Positions 24,295 through 31,021 of a DNA stretch of 56,149 nucleotides are shown here, in pieces. Made by a program: the position numbers and the translations under genes. Source of the stretch: Candidatus Dojkabacteria bacterium (GTDB lineage Bacteria > Patescibacteria > Dojkabacteria > SC72); assembly GCA_023229785.1 (NCBI GenBank), contig JALNYV010000010.1, positions 1 through 56,149 on the forward strand, in the 5' to 3' direction. How positions within the stretch are numbered: the first letter of the stretch is position 1; each line of letters starts with the position of its first letter. The notes under the pieces were generated by a model that worked only from the letters and a program-made list of their open reading frames with translations, was not told the DNA's origin and did not search any database.

Positions 24295-24802
24295 GTTTTT
24301 TTTCTTCCTTTTTAATATATCGGAGTAGTGTTTTTATGTTTGTCTTTACTGCCGGTGTTTGTTTGTCTTTGGATTGCCAAAGTTTTAACCGTCTTTTTAT
24401 TATTAATAGTTTCTGAGCTTTCTTATTATCTTCTCTACTAAAGATAGCTTCTAATTTATGCAATCTACCCTTTAAGCATTGCAATAATTGATATCGATAT
24501 AACTGTTTTAATTCCTCTTTTTTTTGTTCTTGTTTTTGTTCTTGTAGGGTTTTCCATATTAATAAATTATTATACTCTCTTCTTAACCAATATCTTCTTC
24601 TTTGTCTCATTAAATCATACACCAGGAAATTTCTAATCATGTTTCTGGTATTCCAAAGAGAAATAAAGACAGGTGTGTCTTTCTCTGTTCCTGTCCATTT
24701 CTCTATAGCTTTTTTATTGTTAAAGTACTGTACTATTTCAGCCCTTTTAATGATCTTATTACAACAAGGGCATTTATAATCACCTGGGTTCATTTTCTTC
24801 AT
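24275..24802 (-). CDS. Basic helical protein with zinc knuckle
   Basis: A 175-residue very basic protein. N-terminal CPCCNKIIKRAEIVQYF zinc knuckle followed by long Lys/Arg/Gln-rich helices (LQEQKQEQKKEELKQLYRYQ). Composition suggests nucleic-acid binding. It shares the N-terminal Cys-pair layout with the next gene downstream. Confidence 0.58.
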   Translation of the reverse strand: MKKMNPGDYKCPCCNKIIKRAEIVQYFNNKKAIEKWTGTEKDTPVFISLWNTRNMIRNFLVYDLMRQRRRYWLRREYNNLLIWKTLQEQKQEQKKEELKQLYRYQLLQCLKGRLHKLEAIFSREDNKKAQKLLIIKRRLKLWQSKDKQTPAVKTNIKTLLRYIKKEEKKHAVSSL

Positions 24803-24846
24803 GTCTATATCCTTCTATCATTTAACATAAAAGAATTAAATGGTAA

Positions 24847-24869
24847 GCCTCTAGCGAGCAAATAGAGGC
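24847..24869. repeat. Intergenic hairpin in the leftward block
   Basis: GCCTCTA (24847-24853) pairs perfectly with TAGAGGC (24863-24869), 9-base loop, between two leftward genes. No T run follows; possible processing or attenuation site. Confidence 0.5.
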
Positions 24870-24884
24870 ATCCTTGTGTATTCT

Positions 24885-25082
24885 TCAAGCTTCTATCTTT
24901 AGCTTCCTGGCTATAAACTTACACTTCCAACAGGTTTCTATTCCACTGTATAGTAAGCTTTTTCTTTGTTGTTCCCTGGTTCTTTTTAATGCGTCTAGGG
25001 TTGTTATATTATTTTCCAGTAAATGTATTAATTCTTTTTGATTTAGTTTACTTAACCAATTGTCATTATCGTTTGTTTTCAT
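24885..25082 (-). CDS. Small helical protein
   Basis: A 65-residue protein (LSKLNQKELIHLLENNITTL ... TCWKCKFIARKL). AGGAGAG lies 7 bases upstream. One CxxC near the C-terminus. Function unknown. Confidence 0.58.
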   Translation of the reverse strand: MKTNDNDNWLSKLNQKELIHLLENNITTLDALKRTREQQRKSLLYSGIETCWKCKFIARKLKIEA

Positions 25083-25112
25083 GGCTTAGCTCTCCTTTAT
25101 TGTTTTATATTA

Positions 25113-25505
25113 TTATTCAATCTCTCTCAATTCTTCCAGTACATCTGAGAATAATCTATTTACATTTTCCCATTCATCTAACACCTTTTTATAGATATCA
25201 TATGCTGATATACTATCGTCATTATATCCGTAATCAGCACAGAACCCCTTAAAATCCCCAACCTCATACTTTGTTAGGCAACTTAAAATATCATACGCAG
25301 TTGGTTCATTCCCTGCCTCTGTATCATTTATACCCTGCCCAAATGTGAATATATATTCGTTGTTATTCCTACGTAATGTAATCTCGTAAATATTTCTGGC
25401 CTGTTTATCACCAGGAAAATATTTATCATGCCCTGTAATCCTCGCTGTCATGGTCGTTTTTGTCTTTTTTAAAAAATCCTGCGCTTGTTTTTCATAGTTT
25501 TTCAT
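25113..25505 (-). CDS. Hypothetical phage protein
   Basis: A 130-residue acidic alpha/beta protein: ARNIYEITLRRNNNEYIFTF, EPTAYDILSCLTKYEVGDFK, FCADYGYNDDSISAYDIYKK. This pattern recurs in phage and plasmid accessory regions (from memory) without known function. AAAGGAG site; the preceding leader carries a repeated 27-base element. Confidence 0.65.
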   Translation of the reverse strand: MKNYEKQAQDFLKKTKTTMTARITGHDKYFPGDKQARNIYEITLRRNNNEYIFTFGQGINDTEAGNEPTAYDILSCLTKYEVGDFKGFCADYGYNDDSISAYDIYKKVLDEWENVNRLFSDVLEELREIE

Positions 25506-25518
25506 CTCAATTCTCCTT

Positions 25519-25937
25519 TAAGTAGTTGTTTTTGTTAAGCTTATAATCCTCTATCCTTCAATTCTTTTGCGAGCATTTCTACGTTCCTACCCCAGCAATA
25601 TTCTTCCCTTAATTCTTTTTTTAGCCGCTTTATAATTTGTCGGGCTGTACCAGTGTACCATCTATACCCGCCATTAGCCTCATCCTGATAATTGTATCCC
25701 ATCCAGGCATCGTTATTATTGCCATCCCAACAACTAGGATCATCGTCGCCAGTTACAAGACTCTCTAGGATATCAGCTACAGGCCCAGGATAACCCTCGT
25801 TACAGTAGGCGTAATTAGATGCGTAGATCATCACCGTATAACCTCCACCATTATCACATATAATAGCTATTTGCTTTTTACTTGCCATGTTTTTCATTGT
25901 TATTCCCCCCTTAAGTAGTTGTTTTTATTAACTTATA
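25519..25937 (-). repeat. Duplicated leader element (25519-25545 and 25912-25937)
   Basis: Both copies read, on the leftward strand, TATAAG...TTAA.AAAAACAACTACTTA and lie immediately before the ribosome sites of the genes starting at 25505 and 25897. They differ at two or three positions. In the second copy the sequence also encodes the C-terminus of a small protein. Confidence 0.65.
25541..25897 (-). CDS. Hypothetical protein rich in Tyr/Asn/Gly
   Basis: A 118-residue protein: KKQIAIICDNGGGYTVMIYA, then a loop rich in Asp/Asn/Tyr (DDPSCWDGNNNDAWMGYNYQ), then a basic helix (TARQIIKRLKKELREEYCWG). Not recognised, but the beta-strand-first layout and strong AAGGGGGG site support a real gene. 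Confidence 0.62.
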   Translation of the reverse strand: MKNMASKKQIAIICDNGGGYTVMIYASNYAYCNEGYPGPVADILESLVTGDDDPSCWDGNNNDAWMGYNYQDEANGGYRWYTGTARQIIKRLKKELREEYCWGRNVEMLAKELKDRGL

Positions 25938-26075
25938 CATCTTTAAATCATTAGCTGAACACCGTTCAGTTATTCCCTTTCCTAACATAAGTGTACGCAA
26001 CAATTCCCATGCCAGTATTAATCCAGGGATAATAATATTTTCCAACCATCGGATATAATTACAGATAAATTTCAT
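25911..26075 (-). CDS. Possible small membrane-associated protein
   Basis: A 54-residue frame: KFICNYIRWLENIIIPGLIL AWELL then a polar tail ending KLIKTTT. One hydrophobic segment. It has no strong ribosome site, but its stop lies 13 bases before the next start. First leftward frame after the non-coding region. Confidence 0.45.
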   Translation of the reverse strand: MKFICNYIRWLENIIIPGLILAWELLRTLMLGKGITERCSANDLKMYKLIKTTT

Positions 26076-26524
26076 TAAAATTATCTAATAATAGCAGTAT
26101 TTTCTGGCCTCAGGATTACCAATCCAAGGGTTTATCTCAATTTAACCAGCAATAACACCAGGTTAGCATTTTATCGATAAAACTATCTAACCCATATCTA
26201 ACCAGCAATTATTTTTTATCTCTCCATAATCCATATGATCTATCCAATATATAGAGAGGATATCCCTATCAACAGCATACCAATTCCCTGCCCTGTAGCT
26301 GGTGAGGTGCGATTGTTTATAGGTGGATAGTAGATATATATGTCTGATCGTAGGTCTGATGGTGGATGTTTATATGGGGGGGGGTAGCCGGTTCAAGCGA
26401 TCGCCCTGTCGTTGACGATATAACGCCCTCCTACAGCTTTTGCATTTTTTCAATTCCCAAAAGTGGATATTGCAATATGTGCCATTTACGGGCATACTGG
26501 TAATACCAGTTTAAGGGAGGGTGT
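26076..26524. other. Non-coding region with multiple dyads (left half of the putative origin/control locus)
   Basis: No convincing gene in about 450 bases. It holds GGATT-ACC-AATCC near 26128, the nested dyad GGTTAG-CA-TTTTATCGATAAAA-CTAT-CTAACC (26161-26192) with a perfect 14-bp palindrome at its centre, direct repeats TAACCAGCAAT near 26139 and 26199, a G9 run at 26376-26384, and an operator-like palindrome at 26496-26510. Confidence 0.55.
26496..26510. promoter_or_regulatory. Operator-like palindrome ACTGGT-AAT-ACCAGT
   Basis: A perfect 6-bp-arm dyad ending 14 bases before the start of the ribbon-helix-helix-like gene. A related dyad (CTGGTC-AA-GACCAG) occurs 90 bases after that gene. Probable autoregulatory site. 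Confidence 0.6.
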
Positions 26525-26872
26525 ATGCAACATACAGCAATTAGGTTAAGTTACGAAGATCGGGAGATATTAAAAAGGGATAGTAAGAAGTATGGTATGA
26601 ATCATAGTGAGTATTTAAGATATTTATTAAGGGTTGGGTCGATGCTTTACAGACCCAGTTTAAGTCCGGTTCCTGACAGTAACAGCAATTTAAGTTTAAG
26701 GGAGAGAAAGAGAATATTGATAAAGGAGCTAGGAAATGTACTGGAAGAGGAGAGGGTTTTAACTAAAGAGGTTAAGAATAAGGGAACAGCAAATAAGGAT
26801 GCTGGTAAAACACTAAGTGAGTTAAGGTTAATGTTGGGAAAAGCTCAAGATGCTGAGGATAAGTTTGATTAA
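26525..26872 (+). CDS. Ribbon-helix-helix-like DNA-binding protein (MobC-like N-terminus)
   Basis: A 115-residue protein. The N-terminus HTAIRLSYEDREILKRDSKK YGMNHSEYLRYLLRVG has the beta-strand/helix/helix pattern of RHH proteins or mobilisation-protein C relatives. The rest is a charged helical tail (RERKRILIKELGNVLEEERV). GGGAGGG ribosome site. It is flanked by CTGGT/ACCAG dyads and embedded in a repeat-rich locus, so it may be a repressor or an origin-binding/segregation factor. Confidence 0.68.
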   Translation: MQHTAIRLSYEDREILKRDSKKYGMNHSEYLRYLLRVGSMLYRPSLSPVPDSNSNLSLRERKRILIKELGNVLEEERVLTKEVKNKGTANKDAGKTLSELRLMLGKAQDAEDKFD

Positions 26873-26961
26873 ATATTTAAAGAAGAGTCGAAATAAAATA
26901 TAGACATAACTCTGACTACAACAATTGGTAATATTGACAATTCAACAATATTCACTGATCC

Positions 26962-26975
26962 CTGGTCAAGACCAG
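26962..26975. promoter_or_regulatory. Palindrome CTGGTC-AA-GACCAG
   Basis: Perfect 14-base dyad sharing the CTGGT...ACCAG half-sites with the palindrome upstream of the RHH-like gene. Likely a second binding site of the same protein. Confidence 0.55.
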
Positions 26976-26976
26976 A

Positions 26977-27055
26977 GTTCAAAGTCAAAATACTTTTTAT
27001 ATATATATTTTATTTTAGTTTGGAATATATATAAAACCCTTGAAAGACTTTGAAC
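26977..27055. repeat. Nested AT-rich inverted repeat
   Basis: Outer arms GTTCAAAGTC (26977-26986) and GACTTTGAAC (27046-27055) are perfect. Inside, TTTTATATATATA-type and ATATATATAAAA arms also pair. The whole could extrude as a cruciform or mark a DNA unwinding element. Confidence 0.65.
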
Positions 27056-27117
27056 ACTTGTAATAAGGTGGCCAGCCCTTTTGGGTGGGCTGTCCTTCTG
27101 GACACCGGACTTACTTA

Positions 27118-27173
27118 GTAACCCGAACCCTTTTTTATATGGAATATCTGTAAACCTTTTTTATGAGGGTTAC
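27118..27173. repeat. Inverted repeat GTAACCC/GGGTTAC with internal direct repeat
   Basis: Arms at 27118-27124 and 27167-27173. Between them AACCCTTTTTTAT and AACCTTTTTTAT repeat directly. The T runs after the upstream GC hairpins could also terminate transcription of the RHH-like gene. Confidence 0.5.
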
Positions 27174-27369
27174 GATCAAAACTGAACAACCGAAGTGAAT
27201 TGGTTGCGCTATCATTGTTGTGTATAGTTTCGATGAACGCAGGTTGTGAAGTAACTTCTAATCCTTTTCCTAGAAAAGTCAACACAATTATTTTCTTGTC
27301 TTTAGTGTTTAATATTGTTATTGTTTTTTTATGAAAAGTAGAATTATGATCGGGTTAACGGAGAATCTA

Positions 27370-27723
27370 ATGAAAACATTTATTAAATATACAGGTGATA
27401 AAAAACATGGGATGTGTGGAACAGACATTTATCTGTGTTGGTGTAATATGAAGAACAAGTGTAATGCTGTGGGGTCTAATGTTAAAATGAGTTATAGTTG
27501 GAATAAGTTTGAGAATTTCTTCTCTGATATGGGAAAGAAACCTGTGGGGTGTAAACTAACTTTGATTGATAAAGAAAAAGGTTTTATTCCAGGTAATTGT
27601 TATTGGAAAGAGTTTGACAAGCCGAAACCTGTTGTTGATTATAAGACCATAGAAGGTAGAGTTAATTCTAAATATGGTTTATCTGCATGGAAACCCCCAC
27701 GAGGCGTCCAATATGTAAAATAG
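27370..27723 (+). CDS. Degenerate HNH/AP2-type homing-endonuclease-like protein
   Basis: A 117-residue protein with the pattern of phage small HNH proteins: LCWCNMKNKCNAVGSNVKMS, then SWNKFENFFSDMGKKPVGCK, LTLIDKEKGFIPGNCYW (family: ...SF..F..DMG..P.G..L.RID..G.Y.PGNCRW). The first Cys/His knuckle is not obvious, so activity is doubtful. ATG 27370 is chosen for GGAG 6 bases before it; an upstream in-frame ATG at 27331 has no ribosome site. Ends in TAG. Confidence 0.68.
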   Translation: MKTFIKYTGDKKHGMCGTDIYLCWCNMKNKCNAVGSNVKMSYSWNKFENFFSDMGKKPVGCKLTLIDKEKGFIPGNCYWKEFDKPKPVVDYKTIEGRVNSKYGLSAWKPPRGVQYVK

Positions 27724-27776
27724 TTTATTATTAAAAATGTTGTATTGCCGATAAGAATAATATAAAGAAGGATAAA

Positions 27777-27788
27777 ACTTACAGGGGG
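27777..27788 (+). promoter_or_regulatory. ACTTACAGGGGG leader motif, copy 4
   Basis: The same 5' leader string as at 13348, 13454 and 16195, ending in the ribosome site of the gene at 27794. A TATAAA (27761-27766) precedes it, but no good -35 is visible. Confidence 0.5.
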
Positions 27789-27793
27789 TATAT

Positions 27794-27922
27794 ATGATAC
27801 ATTTTTTAACAGATGTTCTTACGGTTGTTTGTGTAGGGTTTCAGTGTTTTCTTTTTGGTGGTTTTATTTTATCTTTATTTAACCTAGTTAGATTACCTGG
27901 TAGTCGGGGAAGGAGATATTAA
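27794..27922 (+). CDS. Tiny membrane protein 1
   Basis: A 42-residue protein with one hydrophobic span (VLTVVCVGFQCFLFGGFILSLF) and a basic C-terminal end (RLPGSRGRRY). GGGGG ribosome site; its stop overlaps the next start (TAATG). Function unknown; its position ahead of the packaging genes is unusual for a holin. Confidence 0.6.
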   Translation: MIHFLTDVLTVVCVGFQCFLFGGFILSLFNLVRLPGSRGRRY

Positions 27923-28029
27923 TGTTAAATATATTGGCTGGATTAGGTGCTATATTGTTTATTATTTGCCTGGAAGGATTAATAGTTTATGTATCCGAAT
28001 CTTCTGGGGAGAAAAATAAAGACTTGTAA
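27922..28029 (+). CDS. Tiny membrane protein 2
   Basis: A 35-residue protein: LNILAGLGAILFIICLEGLI VYV then a short charged tail (SESSGEKNKDL). AAGGAG upstream. TAATG-coupled to the previous one, so the pair may work together in the membrane. Confidence 0.6.
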   Translation: MLNILAGLGAILFIICLEGLIVYVSESSGEKNKDL

Positions 28030-28060
28030 GTTATAAATCATTAAGTATAAGATGTAAATT

Positions 28061-28282
28061 ATGACCGATATTAGAACCGAGTCCTTTCTTATTAAAGCAG
28101 ATGCTGATGGAACTATTTCTGTTTATGGTCTTGATGGAGACAGGTTGTTTGGAATGGACCTGTCTGTTTTAGATACTCTAATATCCACTTTTCTAACTGA
28201 GATTAAACCTTATGAATCCCTTATCCGATATTTAGATCATGGTGTAGAGTTTTTAGAATCACAGGGGGAGTATACTTGTTGA
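28061..28282 (+). CDS. Small acidic hypothetical protein
   Basis: A 73-residue protein: ESFLIKADADGTISVYGLDG, then a helix (LDTLISTFLTEIKPYESLIR). It overlaps the terminase start by 7 bases. Function unknown. Confidence 0.58.
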   Translation: MTDIRTESFLIKADADGTISVYGLDGDRLFGMDLSVLDTLISTFLTEIKPYESLIRYLDHGVEFLESQGEYTC

Positions 28283-29748
28283 ATCCATTAGGTATGTCCT
28301 TAGAACAGAAGATAATAGAATGTAAAGAAGTTGCAAAATCCTTTGAATATTTTCTGGATAACTATTGTTTCATTGAGGATAAAGAGAATAACATTGCTGT
28401 AAGGTTCAAGTTATGGCCTGAACAGAGGAGAATACTTCCAGAGTTTCTTAATTCTAAGTTACTAATGATATTAAAAGCAAGACAGTTGGGGTTAACGTGG
28501 ATTACAGCATGTTTTGTTTTATGGTTGGCTCTTACCAAACCTTTGTTTTTGGCTTTGATTATTTCTGTTAATGAAGATTTATCCATAGAGTTCCTTGACA
28601 GGATCGTGTTCGTTCTTGACCGATTACCAATATGGTTAAAGGTTGCAGTTAAGTCCAAGACGAAACAGGCTATAGAGTTCCAGCATCAGAATGGTTTGAT
28701 CTCGACTATAAAGAGTATGCCTTCTACGGAGATGGGAGGTCAGTCAAAGACTCCTTCCTTGTTGATATTGGATGAAACCTGTAAGAACAGATTAATCAAG
28801 TCCATCTTTAATGCTACGTTCCCGGGTGTTGAAGCTGCTAAAGGACAGGTTATAGTTATATCAAATGCCATTAAGGAAGGTGCTGGCTGGTATTGGACAA
28901 GAGATATGTTTATTGGGTCGCAGCATGGAACAAACAAATTTAAGAGAATCTTTCTTTCATGGACAGCCAATCCGAATAGACCTGAAACATTTCTTCAGGA
29001 TATGCTTATGTCTGGAATGTCTCAAAGAGATATTGATGAAAATTATTGTGCTACAGAAGACGATGCCATTGCAGATAGGAATATCAAGGGTGTTTACTAT
29101 GGGAGGCAACTAGCAGAAGCGCAGAGCCAGGGAAGGATATGTTCTGTCCCTTATGCTGAAGGTCATGAGGTTTATACATTCTGGGATTTAGGTGTAGATG
29201 ATTCAACAACCATCTGGTTTATGCAACAGATTGGACTTCAATATAGATTTATTGATTATTATGAGAATACAGGAATGAGTTTTGTTCATTATGCAAAGAT
29301 ATTAAAAGAAAAGAATTACATATATGGTGAACATTATATGCCTCACGATGCACAACAGAGACATCTTGGGGGTGGCGATTCGGAGATAGCATTAAGCAAA
29401 AAAGACATTGCTGAAAACCTTGGAATATATCCAATAGAACTTGTTGCAAAACCTAAAGATAGTCAAGCTGTTTTAAACTCTATAGAAAATGGAAGAAATA
29501 TCTTTGGGCAATGTGTGTTTGATAAAACAAAATGTCATAATGGAATAATGTGTTTAATGAATTACAGAGCTAAATACGATGAAGAGAAAGATAAACTATC
29601 AAATAAACCTGAAGATAACTGGGCTATACATGGTGCAGATGGTTTTAGAACCTTTGTTGAAGGATATAAACCCAAAAGGTTTATCGCTAAACCAAAATCT
29701 AATTATTCCAATAAATCTTCAGGTAGCCATGGTTATTTGGGGGGATAA
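28276..29748 (+). CDS. terL: Terminase large subunit
   Basis: A 490-residue packaging ATPase/nuclease. LWPEQRRIL (about 46-54) and the Walker A variant LKARQLGLTW (66-75) are typical of headful terminases; Walker B is LLILDE (about 162-167). The nuclease domain begins FWDLGVDDSTTIWFMQQIG (about 302), with a further Asp at HDAQQRH (about 358). Start is TTG; GGGGAG lies 5 bases before the first TTG and 8 before the second, and no ATG is well placed until 28294. It would pump concatemeric DNA into the P22-like prohead. Confidence 0.9.
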   Translation: MLNPLGMSLEQKIIECKEVAKSFEYFLDNYCFIEDKENNIAVRFKLWPEQRRILPEFLNSKLLMILKARQLGLTWITACFVLWLALTKPLFLALIISVNEDLSIEFLDRIVFVLDRLPIWLKVAVKSKTKQAIEFQHQNGLISTIKSMPSTEMGGQSKTPSLLILDETCKNRLIKSIFNATFPGVEAAKGQVIVISNAIKEGAGWYWTRDMFIGSQHGTNKFKRIFLSWTANPNRPETFLQDMLMSGMSQRDIDENYCATEDDAIADRNIKGVYYGRQLAEAQSQGRICSVPYAEGHEVYTFWDLGVDDSTTIWFMQQIGLQYRFIDYYENTGMSFVHYAKILKEKNYIYGEHYMPHDAQQRHLGGGDSEIALSKKDIAENLGIYPIELVAKPKDSQAVLNSIENGRNIFGQCVFDKTKCHNGIMCLMNYRAKYDEEKDKLSNKPEDNWAIHGADGFRTFVEGYKPKRFIAKPKSNYSNKSSGSHGYLGG

Positions 29749-29934
29749 ATGGATTGTCCGTTATGTGGTAAGAAACTTAATATCAGAAAGAATATTCTTT
29801 ATTGTCCTAATCTTTATTGTCATTGGGTCCCAGTGCGTAGAAAGAATGATGAGATTGTTCAGAATATAGTTGATGATATGGAAGAAGAACAGAATAATGC
29901 AAGAGAGGAACTGGATAGTGAACAATGCTCCTGA
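29749..29934 (+). CDS. Small zinc-ribbon protein
   Basis: A 61-residue protein: CPLCGKKLNIRKNILYCPNLYC (a 4-Cys ribbon), then an acidic helix (VDDMEEEQNNAREELDSEQ). It immediately follows terL (TAAATGG). Possibly a DNA- or terminase-binding accessory. Confidence 0.66.
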   Translation: MDCPLCGKKLNIRKNILYCPNLYCHWVPVRRKNDEIVQNIVDDMEEEQNNAREELDSEQCS

Positions 29935-30205
29935 CAGATTATATGTAATGCAGACAAGGAATCCTCAGCTTACGAAAATGCGTGATTTTCTACTTGCCAG
30001 TAAAGATACAACCGGTGGTACTGAATGGGTATATATAAGATCAGATTTATGTAATCTGGAAGAAACAGTAGCTTCCTCTTTATTGAATGAAACTAGATTA
30101 TTATTTACCGAGTTTATGAGAAGGGTAAATTCCAAAAAGAGATATATTAATATGTCAGAAGATATTCGTGATCTATTGGAAAGGATTATCTTAGCATCCG
30201 GATAA
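29918..30205 (+). CDS. Hypothetical protein downstream of terminase (GTG start)
   Basis: A 95-residue protein, start GTG 29918 preceded by GAGAGGA. A strand-turn-helix N-terminus (VNNAPDRLYVMQTRNPQLTK) and a helical C-terminus. Last gene before a terminator. Not recognised. Confidence 0.58.
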   Translation: MNNAPDRLYVMQTRNPQLTKMRDFLLASKDTTGGTEWVYIRSDLCNLEETVASSLLNETRLLFTEFMRRVNSKKRYINMSEDIRDLLERIILASG

Positions 30206-30270
30206 AAGAAAATCCCTCAGACTATTCTGAAGGATTTTTGTGAAAAAGCTACAAGGGCTAAAAGCATCAG
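30203..30270 (-). ncRNA. Candidate leftward small RNA
   Basis: A consensus-like leftward promoter (TTGACA-17-TATTAT) at 30305-30277 would start a transcript near 30270 that reaches the bidirectional hairpin at 30213-30239, followed on this strand by TTTTCTTTTA. The product would be about 65 bases, with no open frame worth noting. Its promoter overlaps the end of the leftward gene at 30289. Speculative. Confidence 0.35.
30213..30239. terminator. Rho-independent terminator after the packaging genes (bidirectional)
   Basis: TCC-c-TCAGA / TCTGA-a-GGA stem with a CTAT loop, followed by TTTTT on the forward strand and TTTTCTTTTA on the reverse strand. Confidence 0.8.
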
Positions 30271-30276
30271 GTCTAT

Positions 30277-30305
30277 ATAATAAAATACTTACCCCTGATT
30301 GTCAA
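30277..30305 (-). promoter_or_regulatory. Leftward sigma70-type promoter
   Basis: TTGACA (30305-30300), 17-base spacer, TATTAT (30282-30277). The match is strong, yet only a short interval to the terminator lies downstream. Confidence 0.55.
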
Positions 30306-30429
30306 GTTTATTTTCACGGTTTTCTTCCCTCCTGCTCAACTCTGATGATTGAGCCATAACAACACCTAATCCGAACCCAAAGATTGCACCTATGAACAAA
30401 CCAGCGAGAAATACACCTATGCTAAACAT
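30289..30429 (-). CDS. Small membrane protein
   Basis: A 46-residue protein: a Gly-rich single span (FSIGVFLAGLFIGAIFGFGL GVVM) followed by a charged tail (SELSRREENRENKLDNQG). GAGGTGAT lies 4 bases before the ATG. Third gene of the small leftward operon. Confidence 0.6.
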   Translation of the reverse strand: MFSIGVFLAGLFIGAIFGFGLGVVMAQSSELSRREENRENKLDNQG

Positions 30430-30432
30430 ATA

Positions 30433-30681
30433 TCACCTCAAATATGGTTGATTCGCTACAGACATAAGATAATGAAGAGATTTAAGGTCTATGTCTTGAG
30501 AGTTTTGTTTGGATAACTGTCTTAGGATAAACATGGCATTATTACGATTCTTATTTATGCGTTCTTTTCTTTCCGCAGCTTTTTGAATTGCATAGTCTTG
30601 TCTGCGTTGTTTTCTGCTTGTTGTGCCTGGTATTCTAAATGGATTCCTTTCCTGAGTGTTATGGTTTAAGATTCTTGCCAT
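30433..30681 (-). CDS. Small basic protein
   Basis: An 82-residue Arg/Lys/Gln-rich protein (SRKQRRQDYAIQKAAERKER), helical in the middle. Possible nucleic-acid binder. Adjacent to the RHH-like gene upstream. Confidence 0.58.
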   Translation of the reverse strand: MARILNHNTQERNPFRIPGTTSRKQRRQDYAIQKAAERKERINKNRNNAMFILRQLSKQNSQDIDLKSLHYLMSVANQPYLR

Positions 30682-30682
30682 T

Positions 30683-30910
30683 TTATTCTCCTTTTAAAGT
30701 GTTTAAAGCATCTTTTGCCATTTGTTGTGCTTCTTCAAGGTTCTCTGGTATGTTTCCTGCCTGTTGATAACTTAATGGTGGTCTAGTTTTGATGTATTCC
30801 TTGATTGCCCGGAGTATTAAAACCCTCATTGTGATACCTTCCTCAATTGCTACATGCTTTGCTTTTTTCCATGTTTCCTGTTGATCTACAATGTGAAGCG
30901 GAAATATCAT
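30683..30910 (-). CDS. Arc/MetJ-like (ribbon-helix-helix) putative regulator
   Basis: A 75-residue protein. IFPLHIVDQQETWKKAKHVA then EEGITMRVLILRAIKEYIKT has the strand-helix-turn-helix layout of RHH proteins, with a variable tail. It is divergent from the virion operon, and GTTACT-containing dyads lie between, so it may repress one or both directions. AGGAGGG site. Confidence 0.58.
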   Translation of the reverse strand: MIFPLHIVDQQETWKKAKHVAIEEGITMRVLILRAIKEYIKTRPPLSYQQAGNIPENLEEAQQMAKDALNTLKGE

Positions 30911-30929
30911 AAACCCTCCTTTTATAATA

Positions 30930-30974
30930 GGTTACTAATATAACCAGAGTAATTTGATTATAATACAATGTCAA
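30930..30974 (-). promoter_or_regulatory. Leftward promoter with overlapping dyad operator
   Basis: Leftward TTGACA (30974-30969), 17-base spacer, TACTCT (30951-30946). Right at the start site lies GGTTA-CTAATA-TAACC (30930-30945). A forward TATAAT (30959-30964) lies in the same interval but without a clear -35. Confidence 0.5.
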
Positions 30975-31021
30975 TAATATCCTTGTTTTTCGAGCCATAT
31001 CTGTCGATTTATTAAGGTAAT

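Larger units (their letters stand above)
26873..27369. other. Non-coding, palindrome- and AT-rich region (candidate replication origin)
   Basis: About 500 bases without a supported gene. Contents in order: AATATTG/CAATATT dyad near 26928-26950; CTGGTC-AA-GACCAG (26962-26975); nested cruciform GTTCAAAGTC/GACTTTGAAC (26977-27055) enclosing alternating TA arms; adjacent hairpins CAGCCC/GGGCTG and TCC/GGA (about 27073-27102); GTAACCC/GGGTTAC (27118-27173). A very AT-rich unwinding-like tract next to binding dyads is typical of phage or plasmid origins. Confidence 0.5.

Noticed and set aside
24023..24416. Forward frames at 24023-24217 and 24144-24416
   Set aside because: They are antisense to two leftward genes with good ribosome sites and Cys-knuckle motifs; no start signals of their own.
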